A stretch of DNA of 64,000 nt from Panorpa germanica. Taxonomy: Eukaryota; Arthropoda; Insecta; Mecoptera; Panorpidae. This document shows, piece by piece, positions 49,584 to 61,247 of this stretch (position 1 is the stretch's first letter; every line of letters starts with the position of its first letter). The notes under the pieces were generated by a model that saw only the letters and a program-made list of their open reading frames with translations, had not been told where the DNA came from and searched no databases. The stretch lies in the NCBI GenBank assembly GCA_963678705.1, contig OY783210.1, forward strand, positions 13,517,331 to 13,581,330, in the 5' to 3' direction. The translations under genes and the position numbers were made by a program.

Positions 49584-49865
49584 CTCGCCGCTCAAATTCA
49601 CCACAGTTATCCTTCTTAGCTTCTTCCATCTCACTCTGGGTCTTACTCTTCCATCCACTGGATTTTCTCATACAAGTTTCTTCGCGGTTCAGTTTCGTCC
49701 ATTCTTTCTACATGTCCTAACAATTGTCGTTTTTTCCTCCTAATTTCCATTGCTTTCTCCATATCTTCTATATATTTCTATATTTATTCGTATTCTCCAC
49801 TCTCTGTTTTTACATACTGCTCCATAAATTTCTCGCAAAATATTCCTTCCCAAATTCTCAAGAGA
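49584..49865 (-). pseudogene. Degraded LINE C-terminal fragment
   Basis: Minus-strand frames give RNILREIYGAVCKNREWRIR, then (frameshift) EIRRKKRQLLGHVERMDETE, then (frameshift, after stops) GRVRPRVRWKKLRR. These are the conserved steps of the same post-reverse-transcriptase LINE region as at 47244-47568, with several frameshifts and stops. It is clearly older than its neighbours. Confidence 0.75.
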
Positions 49866-50677
49866 TCATAATCGCTCTTAAAGTGTAAATGTTTTTTAAA
49901 TGTGAAGAACTTGCAATGAAATCCTGCAGACTATTTAGAAAACTTAAAACGACCTTAGTACAAAATTAAATATACGGGAACTCTATAATTATCATTGCAG
50001 TCATTAAATAAAACAATTTCATAGTTCCCATTAATATTAATGGTAAACATAAAAGCTAAAAGCACTAAATACCTACTGTGCTTATATTAGTACATGCAAT
50101 TACACTGCTTTAATTACTATTCAAATTAAAGTGTATCCTAGCAAAGCTGGGAAACATACAATAGCCGTATGAACGGAAATATGAACCATAAAATTAATAC
50201 GACCGAGGATTATTCGACACACACAATAATGGTGTATTGATAAATATTAAAGTTGGAAATTCGCCTCATGATAAAGTGTGCTAAAGTGAGTTCAACCTAC
50301 TGAAAAAGACGGAGGTTCCATGTAGTCAGATTCAGTGAGAGAGAAAGAGAGAGACTTAACTATATTAACGAGTTAGGCTTGTCTCAAGTATGCGTTCTCA
50401 TATCGTTCACTTCTAGTATACTTTTAATCTTTTATTAATATTTTATAATAATTTTTTAGTTTAATTATAATTTTCCGTAACTACAAGAACATATCTTTAA
50501 TCTATAAGAAAAAAACTTACAAAAGAGAAAGATTCAACAATCGCTAGGTTTTTAGACCCTATTAGAAACTCTTTCTTTTAAAAATGAATTACTAATTTGA
50601 ATAACACATAACTTTTATCCTAAGTAATTATCATTAACCAAATAAATCCAATAATTATGTAAAGACATTAATCCGGC

Positions 50678-50857
50678 CAGTCCCGGATTTGAGGGAGGGT
50701 AGGCGGAGCTACAGCCCCAGGGAGTCCACAATAGAGATCAAAGCACTAAATTTTTGAAAGACTTGACGAAAAAAATTGTTTCTTTTATTTGAAAAATGAT
50801 TAGGGGCCTGCGCTCCTTCGTTGCCCCAGGGCCTACACACATTTAAATCCGGCCCTA
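50678..50857. mobile_element. Small hAT-type MITE
   Basis: A 180-bp element beginning CAGTCCCGGATTTGAGGG and ending TTAAATCCGGCCCTA, so the ends are imperfect inverted repeats of the common hAT start CAGGGCCGGATTT. It is flanked by AATCCGGC (50670-50677) and GATCCGGC (50858-50865), an 8-bp TSD with one difference. The interior is GC-richer and non-coding. A related right end (AATCCGGCCCTG) occurs near 57743-57754. Confidence 0.75.
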
Positions 50858-52098
50858 GATCCGGCTCACATTAAACCTTGGTATTTCTACCTAGGGTTTA
50901 ATGTGTATTTAAATATTTAAATAAAGTAAGATAGACATTTAATTTATAACTAAACACAAAACTAATTAATTACTTTTCCACATTTATGTCGAAGGATAAT
51001 CTTTTTTAGTAACTTTGTATATTATGTAATTCTTTATGTTAGCAAGTACATTTTACAAGTATTTAATTAGACGCGGTCGATCAGCTCGTCCTAAAGTCTT
51101 AATTTATTTTTTATAATCTAAGTTAAGTCTTTCTTCAACAAACAAACACTACTTCGCGGTAAATAATTACAGCGATCGTTACGTTGTTTATTTAAATAGT
51201 ACAATTACAAATTACAAGATAAAATAATCATAACATTTCTAACATAATAGTAAGTTGGATAATTTTACTGAAATAATAAATAAAACATTATTTTAGATAT
51301 TATCAAGTTATATTCGTTTCTTTTTATTACAACATAGACGTAAGAAAAGAAATAAAAGCCCGTAAAGTTTAATGCAATGTACTTTTATACTTTAAGCAAG
51401 GCTGGTATTGTTTGTGTACAAAAATTCCCATGGTGATAAAGCTGGTTGTACATTACTAAAATTGAGTTAAATGTTTAGCATTTATGAAGGAAAGGTATTT
51501 TTTTCGATGAAACAATATAATACACCAATTTTTTTTATTTTACATTGATCTATATTTGACTATATTTGTGTGTGTCTTTTATTTACTTTCCCATTCATTT
51601 CATATCAGACCACAGACCACATAACCATGAAATTTCCATACAAATATAAATGTATAAATAAATAAATCTTCTTCATAGTAATACTTATAGTATTAGCTAT
51701 TAAGAACATGAATTGGTCTTCTTCATAAACCCAGCAAACGCCAACTGCTCAAGCCAGTCCCGATTCATCACTAAAAAGTTAAAGAGTTGTAAAAACAAGT
51801 GCCATTGTAAATCAGTCTTAGAATGCAATCTCAGAATGAAAGAGTTGCTTAATAAAAGTTTAATGATTGTACTTTATTCTAAAGAACTGAGGTCAAAGTT
51901 CAATTGTAATTCATTGAGGGTTGCGTAGGTGAATGTACAAATGACAGAACAATGAGATACATTTAAAGTTATACAATTCATTTTATGATTAAACAGATCA
52001 AGCAAGTCATATTTGTGTTAATTCAATGCATAATAATAGCCGAAAGCGTTAAACTATAGAAATTGAAAACATATTTTAAATATTTTTCCTTATTTCAG

Positions 52099-52346
52099 AT
52101 ATTCCCACATTACCAAAGCGCCTACCCTCTCCCGATCACGGTGGATCACACCCTGGAGGTCCAATAAAATCATCAACAATATCACAATCAACTCCCCCAT
52201 CACAAGGGGGTACTCTAAATTCGTCAGGAGCTTTACGAGTCGGTGGAGGCGTCGATTTGGAAGATCTCATTCATCTTCCTGGTCCGCTAACTGAAGATGC
52301 TGTCATGAAGTCTCTGCAGGCCAGGTTTTACGCGAATAAATGTTAT
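52099..52346 (+). CDS. Internal exon, start of unconventional myosin motor domain (Dachs-like)
   Basis: The acceptor is TTATTTCAG|AT and the donor TAT|GTAAGT. The first two bases complete the codon opened by G at 41989 (GAT, Asp). It then reads 82 codons and ends in phase 0. About 45 residues of Ser/Pro/Gly-rich linker lead into DLEDLIHLPGPLTEDAVMKS followed by LQARFYANKCY. This is the canonical start of a myosin head (the pattern D-L-x-x-L, L-T-E-x-x-V, L-x-x-R-F, Y), where the next exon normally carries the T-x-x-G-x-x-L-x-x-x-N-P segment. A long low-complexity N-terminal extension with this HLPGPLTEDAV wording fits the insect Dachs myosin, an atypical myosin downstream of the Fat/Dachsous cadherins. 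The family call (myosin) is firm; the Dachs subtype is from memory and less sure. No later exon was recognised in the window. Confidence 0.85.
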
Positions 52347-52794
52347 GTAAGTTATTATTAATACTTTGTTAATTTATACTGTTTAACCTGATTTGATTCA
52401 TATTTGAATATTGTTTAATATGTTGGAAGATTGCTTATTGTTTTTGTTTTTAATATTTATTTTTCAGTGCATCAACTGTTGGTAGTTATTAGCACTTTAA
52501 ATCAATATTACATTTTCTTATAAACATTTTCTTATAACATATAACTTATACAATATATATAAATTCTATTTTCTATATATCAGCTTCTTTCCTTATTCCA
52601 TTTCAAATTACTCCATTGGTGCCTTATCAATCACCTCCTCATTCTACGTTCAAGATCCTCATTCCTTTCCTATTTCAGCATATGATGTTTCCATTTCCAT
52701 CCAATCTCTTCTAAAGCTATTCTTTTTCTTCTTCTTTCTTTTTCTTTTTCTTTTTTCTATTTTCGTTTTCGAATTTTTCTCTTTGTGATCATTT

Positions 52795-52905
52795 TTTTTC
52801 TATGGTTGCACACAACCAATTAAATCTTATTTTACCAAACCCAGAAAATATAACTCTGCCCGAGGATCGAACCCGAGAACACAGTAGTCAGAGTCAAGAT
52901 TACTT
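52795..52905 (-). mobile_element. tRNA-derived SINE, diverged copy
   Basis: GAGGATCGAACCCGAG (reverse complement of a Pol III B box) and ACCAAACCCAGAAAATATA match the SINE at 60148-60380. A poly-T stretch lies on the plus-strand left side. No clean TSD was found. Confidence 0.6.
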
Positions 52906-54286
52906 ATTGTTGTTTAAAGTTTCTTTGTGGCTGAGTTAAAGGTTTGATTCACTATAACTTAGCAGGACATAATTTAAAAATCGTTTGCAAAGTTTTGACC
53001 CTAGTGACTAACAAATACCGTGAGCGAGATAAATAAAAGTGAAAATAATTGAGGTTATGTCTTTGACATTTGGATAAATAAAGAATGTCTTTATTTAAAA
53101 CTCCTTTATTATATATTCTCGTTTGTTAAAAATGTTTATATAATTAAAATCATACTCAGTTTGATAAGCTGATAAGTGGTAAATGTCATTACGAAGCCTT
53201 AAGATTTGATGCTAGCTGATTTGAGTATAAACGTGAAGGACATCACAGGAACAGTTCCTTGTACACATGCGTGCGATTTAATGTAAAAAAATAAAAATAA
53301 AATCAAGAAATTAAAAATATAAAGGAAAAATTACTGTACTTAGTTGACTAGATTTTCTTTACCACAAACTTTTTAAAAACAAAAAGGAAGTATTCTATCT
53401 GCCATTTTTTCTATGATAAAAATAAATTTATGATTGTCTTCATTGCTAGTCAAGACCTTAAGATATTATCAGTCCCATAAAAACATGTGTTTCTGGTGTA
53501 ATAGTCATTTCAAATTCTCCGAAAAGTAAATTTATTTTGGTCGTCCATTAAATTTAGGTTATTTCCGGCACCAGTTCTTAAACTTCAACTTCAAATAGAA
53601 ATTAAAAACCACAACATCATCTTGTAACAATATAAGACGTGACTGTGGACCTGTAGGCAATGGAAGCACAATAAAAATAAGATTTTTCAATTAAATTTCA
53701 TTATTGTTTATCATTTTTTTACTTCATACTTACAAGTTTTATTATTATTAAAACTTAATCATAAAAATTTTATTAAAAGTTTAAGAATTGTTTGACAATT
53801 GATCGTATTTTGTTTTTATCTTATCCTCAAAAATTTAACCAGCGCCTAAAGAATAGCTCCAAGCTATTTATGGAAAAAATACGATTGCGCATGACCTTAA
53901 AGTGTTAGTTACTCTGTTACACTGCAGATGGATTAACTCAGGAAACAAATCATTTGGTAAAACGACCATTTGGAAGTTCGTGACCATTTAGAATGTTTGC
54001 CCATTTGGAAGTTGCCATTTTACTAGTTTTTAAAGTTGTCTACGATCTGTTCTAGCTTCCAATTAAAAAAATTCTCTTCTTTATTTAGTATTTACGTAAT
54101 ATTTTGCACTTAATACCGGGATACTTTTTGCTACGAGTACCGCTTCACTGAGAAACGTGAAAATATTAAAACAAGTTATAAAACTTGATGTAGATACGAT
54201 CCAGTAAGTTTAGATCTTCGATTTGGGCCACCATTTCATGAAAGGCTTTGTGAGTATGTTTAAATCGATTAGAGATTTACGAAAAA
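52906..54286. other. No gene seen (downstream myosin intron)
   Basis: AT-rich DNA after the myosin exon. The expected next myosin exon (T-x-x-G-x-x-L-x-x-x-N-P) was not found here. Confidence 0.5.
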
Positions 54287-54989
54287 ATGGGTTTGTGTCC
54301 TATGTCTTAATTTCTATAAAAGTGTACTATATGTTGATAAAGTTGGTTACTAGAACCTCAAATGTCCAATTATTTTTTAATAACTCCTTATATTTCAGGA
54401 GATATTAACAATTAAAAAAGTCATTTTTTCTCTTTAATTATCAAAGGGATTCAACGTTGTACAACATTTCAACTGCATGTGACATCACAATCGCTATTTG
54501 TTATCCCTTTTAAACAAGAGAGCGTTATTCAAGATAGAACTCTGGCAAGTTTACAGGTTACCAACCTTACAGCTCATAAATCTCTGCGATATGTATTTAT
54601 ATATCAAGATATCAAATATTATTTACAGCTATTTCAAGGAACAATAAAATTTCAATATTATGTCTGCCGTAACAGGGTTAAATAAAATAAAAACTTATTA
54701 TTCTTTGACTTGGCTTGATTATTTGACTACCATCAGCTACAGAACATTACCACAGGTCTGACCTACTCAACTAACAACTGACGTTAAAATGCATTTCACG
54801 TCATAAGAATATGGCCGACCATCTCTAGCGCTAAAACTACAATCCAAATTTTTCGTCAATCTCTATCGTCAATATCTCCGTCAACATTTAGATATTTAAT
54901 AAAATAAACACACCAATACACATTTATTAACATCAATTTCAATCAACAAATGAAAAATCGACCACTAAAAAATGAGGACACAAGCCCAT
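54287..54989 (+). mobile_element. Family A TIR element, copy 4
   Basis: A 703-bp full-length copy, collinear with copies 1 and 2, ending in GAGGACACAAGCCCAT. The internal open frame at 54479-54685 mirrors that in copy 1 and is not judged to be a gene. Confidence 0.9.
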
Positions 54990-55768
54990 TACGGAGATAA
55001 CTATTAGGACTATAAAAAGAAGAGTTGCTCAGAATAAATTTCTAGTAGAAGTATCTCACTTTTTTAGCGTAGTAGTATTGGTTTTCTCCATGAGCGCCGG
55101 CAGAATTACTTTTAGGGAAAAGAAAAGAGGAGACTCTGATTTAATTGACTAGGTGTTGAACAATAATCTAGACCCCTTAAGCTTGTACGCCTCCTACTGG
55201 AACTAATGCTTTTCTCATTGTACTTCGGCAAATGCAAACGTATATTTGATTTATGACCTAGCGTAAAAACGACAAACTTCAAGAAATAAAACACCACTGA
55301 TATTACTGCAACCAACAAATTAAATATTTTCTGCTATCCACATGAAGTTTTTGTGTACAAATGCTCTTGAAAGTATACATATGTTGATTCCACATGAAGT
55401 TAGATGCTGGCGAAGAGATTCACCACGCAGCATTAGTTTAGAATCCAATGTTTTTACAACTACTTGTTAAATGACCTTCACCGTCATGTTGTTGGTCAAC
55501 TCGAGGATCTCAGTTGTTGGTCTTCAGTAAACAGTGGTCTCTTGGAGAGACCATGGAGTATATGTGCATACCGATTCTTAGGGACTTAATTATTATAATA
55601 TTACTTCATGATTTTTAAATGATGCTTCTTCTGACTAAAACAGAAACTATTTAAGAATATGATCTGATTTAAATTATCAAGCTTTCAAATATATATATCT
55701 TATATAAAAACATTGAAACCTTATATTAAAATATACACCACTTTTCAAACATTCGGTATTTGTATATA

Positions 55769-57072
55769 CAGGGTGTCCAGAAAGGGTATCGGGTATTTGT
55801 TTTCGCGCCATATTCGAAACGGGGCGTCTAAAGGGTGCGGGGAGGGGTTCGTGGCGTCCGCCATTCTGTGGAGTTTTAGTCACGATGGAACAGTACTCGG
55901 GGATGCATCGCGCATTTTGCGTACGAGCGTATTATCGTAATGGTGATTCAATAGTGACTGCTCAACGTCTCTATCGTGCGGAATATCGTACACGCCACGC
56001 GCCAAGTGACGATAGCATTAGGAAATGGATCAGGATGTTCGAGAATACAGGTGCGTCAGTTAAAATTCAAAACTCTGGTCGTCCTCGTTCAGTTCGCGAT
56101 GAAAAAACAAATGAGGAAGTTGAGGCGTCGGTTCGTCAAAATCCGTCTGTATCCATCCGAAAGCGAAGCCAAGCGTTGAACATCAAAAAATCGTCTTTAC
56201 ATTACATTTTAAAGAAAGACTTACATCTAAAAGCCTATAAAATTCAATTGGTTCAAGAATTGAAGGATACGGACTATGCTAATCGACTGAATTTTGCGAA
56301 CGAAGTGCTGCAGCGATTTAACAACTTTAACAACATACTGTTCAGTGACGAAGCAAATTTTCACCTGAATGGTCATGTTAATAAGCAGAATTGTCGGTAC
56401 TGGGCAGTGGAGAATCCGAGACGAAAGCATGAACGACCCCTGCATAGCCCGAAGGTCGTTGTTTGGGCCGCTATGTCTGCTAAAGGCATAATTGGTCCTT
56501 ATTTTCATGAAGATCAACGAGGCCGAGCAATTAATGTGAATAGTGACTGGTATTGCGATATGTTGCGAAATTTTTTGGTCCCAGAGTTGCAGGAGTTTGC
56601 AGGTTTCAACTCAAGAACGTAGTTCCAGCAAGATGGGGCCACTTGCCATACCTCAAATAACTCAATGGAAGTTGTTAACGAGTTATTCCCTAATAAAGTC
56701 ATTTCGCGAAGGGGTAACATCAACTGGCCTCCCAGAAGCCCCGACCTTAGCCCGCTTGACTATTTTGCATGAGGATACCTTAAAAGTAAGGTTTATCAAA
56801 ACAATCCGACGAATCTAACCCAGTTAAAGCAAAACATCAGGTCAGAAATGGCAGCAATATCGATAGCTATGTGTCAACGTGTTATCGCCAATCTTCGTTT
56901 CCGTTTAGAAGAGTGCCCTGCAACGTAACGGTCATCATTTGGATAACGTCATCTTTTCCAAATAATTCTCCAATTCATATGCTAATAATAAACAATAAAC
57001 TTTTTTATTGCATACAAATAATTTTTGTTTCATTGAACTTACAAATACCCGATACCCTTTCTGGACACCGTG
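55769..57072 (+). mobile_element. Complete mariner-like (IS630-Tc1-mariner) element
   Basis: A 1304-bp element with 32-bp TIRs, CAGGGTGTCCAGAAAGGGTA on the left and CACGGTGTCCAGAAAGGGTA on the right after reverse complementing (both continuing TCGGGTATTTGT). There is one mismatch. It is flanked by TA dinucleotides at 55767-55768 and 57073-57074, the standard target of the superfamily. It contains a single transposase pseudogene on the plus strand. High TIR identity suggests recent activity. Confidence 0.95.
55885..56965 (+). pseudogene. Mariner-like transposase with three inactivating lesions
   Basis: The start is at ATG 55885 (MEQYSGMHRAFCVRAYY). About 60 residues of an N-terminal helix-turn-helix region (VTAQRLYRAEYR, SIRKWIRMFENTG) and a basic linker (SGRPRSV) follow. 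The catalytic core has LFSDEANFHLNG (first Asp), FQQDGATCHT (second Asp) and RSPDLSPLDYF (third Asp). Lesions: an in-frame TAG at 56620-56622 where the family has Trp before FQQD; a TGA at 56770-56772 in the position of the Trp of DYFLWG; and a 1-bp frameshift near 56917 (GTGCCCTG), after which the +1 frame continues RNGHHLDNVIF to a stop at 56963-56965. About 359 codons if uninterrupted, normal for the family. Confidence 0.93.
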
Positions 57073-58424
57073 TACTATCCTTTAATTATTTAAAAAGACT
57101 AAGTTTTATTTTATGTTGCACTCAGCAGTAGTAATCCTTTCGCTCTTTCTCTGGTGCATTACAATCTCTAGAAAAGAAAAAATAACAAATTTATTTTCAT
57201 ACACTTTTATGTGTTTTAAGCAAATTTTTTTTATTTCTCCTATAGTTTCAGCAATCTGCCTAAGTAGGCAATAAGCTTAATTAAAACATGTAAGAGAAAC
57301 ATTCTAGTGAATGCTCTGTTGTTTTTATATACATTATACTCGTATACATTGAACACTATTCCCTATCGGGGACATAAAACTAAGTCTACCTGTTAATATC
57401 GCCTTAATCTGCGGGGTTCTCTGTTCTCACAGACGTTCATTCAAATCGCCAACGTATTGGGATGGTTAATAACGAAGATAACGATAACAATAACGAAATC
57501 ATCCAGAAAGATATCCCAATAGCATCCATCAAAGATGAAATATACCAATCCAGTGCAAAATATAGTGATAGCTAAGTTAAATAACATGAAGAAAAATCAA
57601 TTAGTTTTTATGTATTCCTATTTATTACTTAATTATTTATTGTTCCACTACAATCAATTGTGTGCAGTTACAATACGTCCAATTAAATCCGGGTCCCTCC
57701 AAAATTCCAGGTACTAAATATTTCTCTTACTTCTCTGTTGATTAATCCGGCCCTGCATTAAAGTACTATTATGTATCAGCCGATAAAATATTGCTTCCAT
57801 TTTGTATTGTGTTTTTTTATAATTTAAATAAACTATTTTGCAATTCTTTAAATTCTATAAATATTTTAATAAGCTCTAGTGATATTGAAAGATGAAAATT
57901 TCATGAATATATTTTTCTTAGAACTGACGTGGAGCTTCAGTTAGTAAAACTAGACTAAAACATTCCGAAGTTTGTTTCTTTGACTATGCTATTATACAAT
58001 ACTTAACTTTTCGTTGACTTCAAAGTAAATTAAAGTTCCACGTCCATGAAGAAGTATAGTGTTCCAAGGAGTCATAATTCTAAGCGCACGGGTCACAATA
58101 AAAAATCTTCTAATGCAGGAATAGGTGCGTGTATATCTCGATTAAAATCGTTTAAACACAAGCAGAACGAGTTAGAGTTAGAGTTAGAGATAGAGATAGA
58201 CAACTCATAGAAATAACATTGCTTGGAAAGCTGGTACGTAGAAAGAGCGGTGTACCAAAGAAATACCTGTTCTTACATGATTATTTTCACTACGACTATA
58301 TTCCTTTTGCAGTTGCATTGCATTCAAATGAGAAATCATTCAGAGACTACTTTAAGCAGTGTATAAACTGATGCAAGTAGACTTTTGTTATAATGAGCTT
58401 AAACTTTTTTATTTCTATCTACTT
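57073..58424. other. No gene seen
   Basis: AT-rich DNA. It holds a hAT-type terminus AATCCGGCCCTG near 57743-57754 with no partner, and a short GAGTTA/GAGATA tandem tract at 58171-58201. Confidence 0.5.
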
Positions 58425-59278
58425 CCCAGTAAACATTTTGGAGTAAATTCTACTTAATTTCTATTACATATCATGAGTTTTTTGTCTGGAACGCGTTCGT
58501 TTTCTATTCAGTCGTTCATAGGAAAGGCCCTTTTTATGAGCTACAGAGATCGCAACGACGGTTTACTGCTGAATTAAAAGCGGAGTCGGTTTATGATTTA
58601 TGGCCGGAGTTATAAACTTGACACTAGCAGGGGTATAAAACTTAATGGAATTCTACTTTTTAGAGCCTGCAAAATATAAATATTTAAATGAAGAAATAAA
58701 TAGATGTAATCTTTAGTACGGATCGTGATTTTTTTAATGAATATTATTCATCTTCAACAATACTCGTTATATTAGTTTTTTACATTGTTTTGGTGATTCA
58801 AAAATCCACGATCGGCAGGTCTGCGTTAGGTTTAAAACCTCTTTCTTAGCATCGCTGCTTAGAGTATTCGTTTAGACACATTATATTCGGAGATTGAGGG
58901 AGACAGCGTGTGCCTATTACCATTAATGAAATATTTGTTGAAAAAGGATAGCATATACTTTAAACATACTGTACTGAACGAAATATTATACAAGTATACA
59001 AGTGTAACGGTAAAAAATATATTTTACTTGTTTAACCTCATCTCGTTTCTCTCTCACTTTGGAATGAAAATGAACTAAAAAAAAATATATCCTAGTGTGA
59101 AAGAAACAACTGCTACTTAATGAATGATGTTGGAGAAAGAAAGAATATTATTATGAAAAAATTCTAACAACTAACACAAAATCTGTGACAGGTAGAGAAC
59201 TTGTAAAGCGTTAGAATTGAATTGTACGAGTGACTCGAACGTCACTAAATAGGGCACTTCACCAAATTGTTTACTGGG
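58425..59278 (+). mobile_element. Family B long form, copy 1
   Basis: An 854-bp element with ends CCCAGTAAACATTTTGGAGT and CACTTCACCAAATTGTTTAC (then TGGG). These are the same ends as the short family B MITEs, but the interior of about 800 bp is unrelated to the short forms. It is near-identical to the inverted copy at 61849-62713. No open frame of note. Confidence 0.9.
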
Positions 59279-59421
59279 TCAGGTGAAGTGATTTTGGAAT
59301 TTGTAGTTCATATCACTAACATTTTACTTGAACGAGTGAAACTAAATTGAATTGTTTAATGACAAAAAAATCATACGCATCTTCAATATGATGTCAAAGT
59401 GACTCCAAAATGTTTACTGGG
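59279..59421 (+). mobile_element. Family B short form, right half
   Basis: CAGGTGAAGTGATTTTGGAA through GCATCTTCAATATGATGTC to CCAAAATGTTTACTGGG is collinear with the second half of short copies at 1377 and 27576. It abuts the right end of the long form, suggesting the long form inserted into a short one or that they recombined. Confidence 0.8.
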
Positions 59422-59446
59422 TTGTATAAAGTTAGGTTAAGTTAAG

Positions 59447-59485
59447 AAATGTAACGCCGAAAGGTAAAAACAATTATAAGAATAT
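59447..59485 (+). repeat. Short LINE 3'-tail-like motif
   Basis: GTAACGCCGAAAGGTAAAAA resembles the 3' UTR of the LINE at 46337 (GTAAAGCCGAAAGGCGAACA). The match is only about 20 bp and could be coincidence. Confidence 0.3.
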
Positions 59486-60147
59486 CAATATAAGAATTAT
59501 ATCATTCGAAATAGATTAGTCGTTGATAAATCCAGTATCGTAAATAAACAGATTTTATATTTTCATTTAAACAATGTTATCAATATGTAATTTCTTATTA
59601 TTCCATAATATAAATTCCATTAACAATAAATTTTGATAAAACTTTAATAGCTGCATTAATGTTCTTGTAATATGGCATTTCATATTTAGTAACTCAATTC
59701 CTTAGTTAATTAAGACTTGACTTAAATCTTCTTAATGTTTAAAATAATTAAGAGTTTTTAATTTGTAGTTAAAAGTGTTTATAATAAATTGTGGATATTT
59801 GTAATTAAGAGATAGATAACTTGTTTTTAATGTTTAGTTTATATCTTAATTACTAGATGCCACGTCATCATTAAATTGAATTTATTTTAATTATTTTATT
59901 ATTACTCACGATTTTACTGTGATATGACGTAAATGTTTGATGCAATGAAATTACCGTAACTTTTTACTTATTTAAAAGTAAATCTAAATATATTGTAAAT
60001 TAAATTGTTGAAATGAACTAAATTGTTTGATGATTGATTATTGGTCCGAAAAGGTTACCAAACAATACATACACCCAAACTAGACAGCTATTTCGAAGAG
60101 ATCAATACGAGAATTTCTCACAATCATGTTTCGCGGAATCATCTCAT

Positions 60148-60380
60148 TTTTTTTTTTTTTATTTATTTAACGTCGGCCTATTTCCGATGCTGAGTCCTAT
60201 CACCGACGACCTCCTTCAATGTTGGCAGTATTTATGGTGTCGTGGCCTCATATATGTGGGCTACACCACTGCCTACTAACTGTATGATTATGTATGACCA
60301 TAATCAATATAAGTTCATAATAACCAAACCCAGAAAATATATATCTGGTCCGGGGATCGAACCCGAAGACACAGCAGTTG
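60148..60380 (-). mobile_element. tRNA-derived SINE with perfect 13-bp TSD
   Basis: A 233-bp insertion flanked by GGAATCATCTCAT at 60135-60147 and 60381-60393. On the minus strand it starts CAACTGCTGTGTCTTCGGG, includes the Pol III B box GGGTTCGATCCCCGG, continues TTTTCTGGGTTTGGTTATTA and GTCGTCGGTGATAGGACTC, and ends in an A-rich tail (plus-strand poly-T at 60148-60160, then ATTTATTTAA). The head is short upstream of the B box, so the copy is probably 5' truncated. The open frames at 60034-60478 are not genes. Confidence 0.9.
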
Positions 60381-60549
60381 GGAATCATCTCATAAGGCCA
60401 TACAATTCCCATTCAATTCGCATCTTTTGTAGTTTGATTCTCAGAACATCCTGTTATGCTTATTTCATTTATTTTTAGTTCGTTTCGTCAATAACGTGTT
60501 CGATACACAAATTATATTATTCTATACGGATTCGTTTACAATGTATAAG

Positions 60550-60640
60550 TCTTCAAAAAGTAATGAGAGTTTGTAATTTAAAAAGTCCCGCACTATTTAT
60601 TTTATAAGAATCAATATTTTCGTAATATTGAGTAATATTT
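60550..60640 (+). mobile_element. Diverged mariner end fragment
   Basis: TTTAAAAAGTCCCGCACTAT followed by TTATTTTATAAG parallels the solo mariner end at 15480. It directly precedes family A copy 5. Confidence 0.4.
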
Positions 60641-60649
60641 TATTACTCA

Positions 60650-61247
60650 ATGGGCTTGTGTCCTCATTTTTTAGTGGTCGATTATTCAATTGCTGATTGA
60701 AATTGATGTTAATAAATGTGTATTGACGTGTCTATTTTATTAAATATCTAAATATTGACGGAGATATAGCAATTAAAGGTTTGAATTGTAGTTTTAGCGC
60801 TAGAAATGGTCGACCATATTTGTATGACGTGAAATGCATTTTAATGTCAGTTATTTGTTGAGTAGGTCAGTGCTGTAGTAATGTTCTGTTGGTGTTGGTA
60901 GTCAAATAATCAAGTCAAGTCAAAGAATAATAAGTTTTTATTTTATTTAACCCTGCTAAGGCAGACATAATATTTGATATTTTGATATATAAATACATAT
61001 AGCAGAGATTTAATAGCTGAAAGGTTGGTAACCTTACACAAGGATTGTGATGTCACATCCACTTGGAATGTCTACAACGTTGAATCCCTTTAATAATTAA
61101 AGAGACAAAATGACTTTTTTAATTGTTAATATCTCCTGAAATACAAGGAGTTCTTAAAAAATAATTGAACATTTGAGGTTCTAGTAACCCACTTTATCAA
61201 TATATAGTACACTTTTATAGAAATTAAGACATAGGACACAAGCCCGT
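60650..61247 (-). mobile_element. Family A TIR element, copy 5 (inverted)
   Basis: A 598-bp copy in the orientation of copy 3, very similar to it, with an internal deletion of roughly 30 bp near 60970. It keeps the fuller terminal sequence ATAGGACACAAGCCC at its right end. Confidence 0.9.

Larger units (their letters stand above)
41990..52098 (+). other. 10.1-kb intron of the myosin gene
   Basis: Phase-1 intron with GT..AG ends between the two recognised exons. It is a transposon graveyard. It holds an RNase H-type LINE fragment (about 42918-43200), a recent LINE insertion with TSD (46337-47181), two older LINE C-terminal fragments (47244-47568 and 49584-49865), a dispersed repeat copy (about 49330-49500) and a 180-bp hAT-type MITE (50678-50857). 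The stretches 43201-46320 and 50858-52098 show no gene or recognisable element. All LINE fragments are antisense to the myosin gene. Confidence 0.75.

Noticed and set aside
57421-57510. Possible myosin exon after the acceptor TTCTCACAG
   Set aside because: The translation does not match the expected next myosin segment and soon becomes a repetitive ATAACG stretch.
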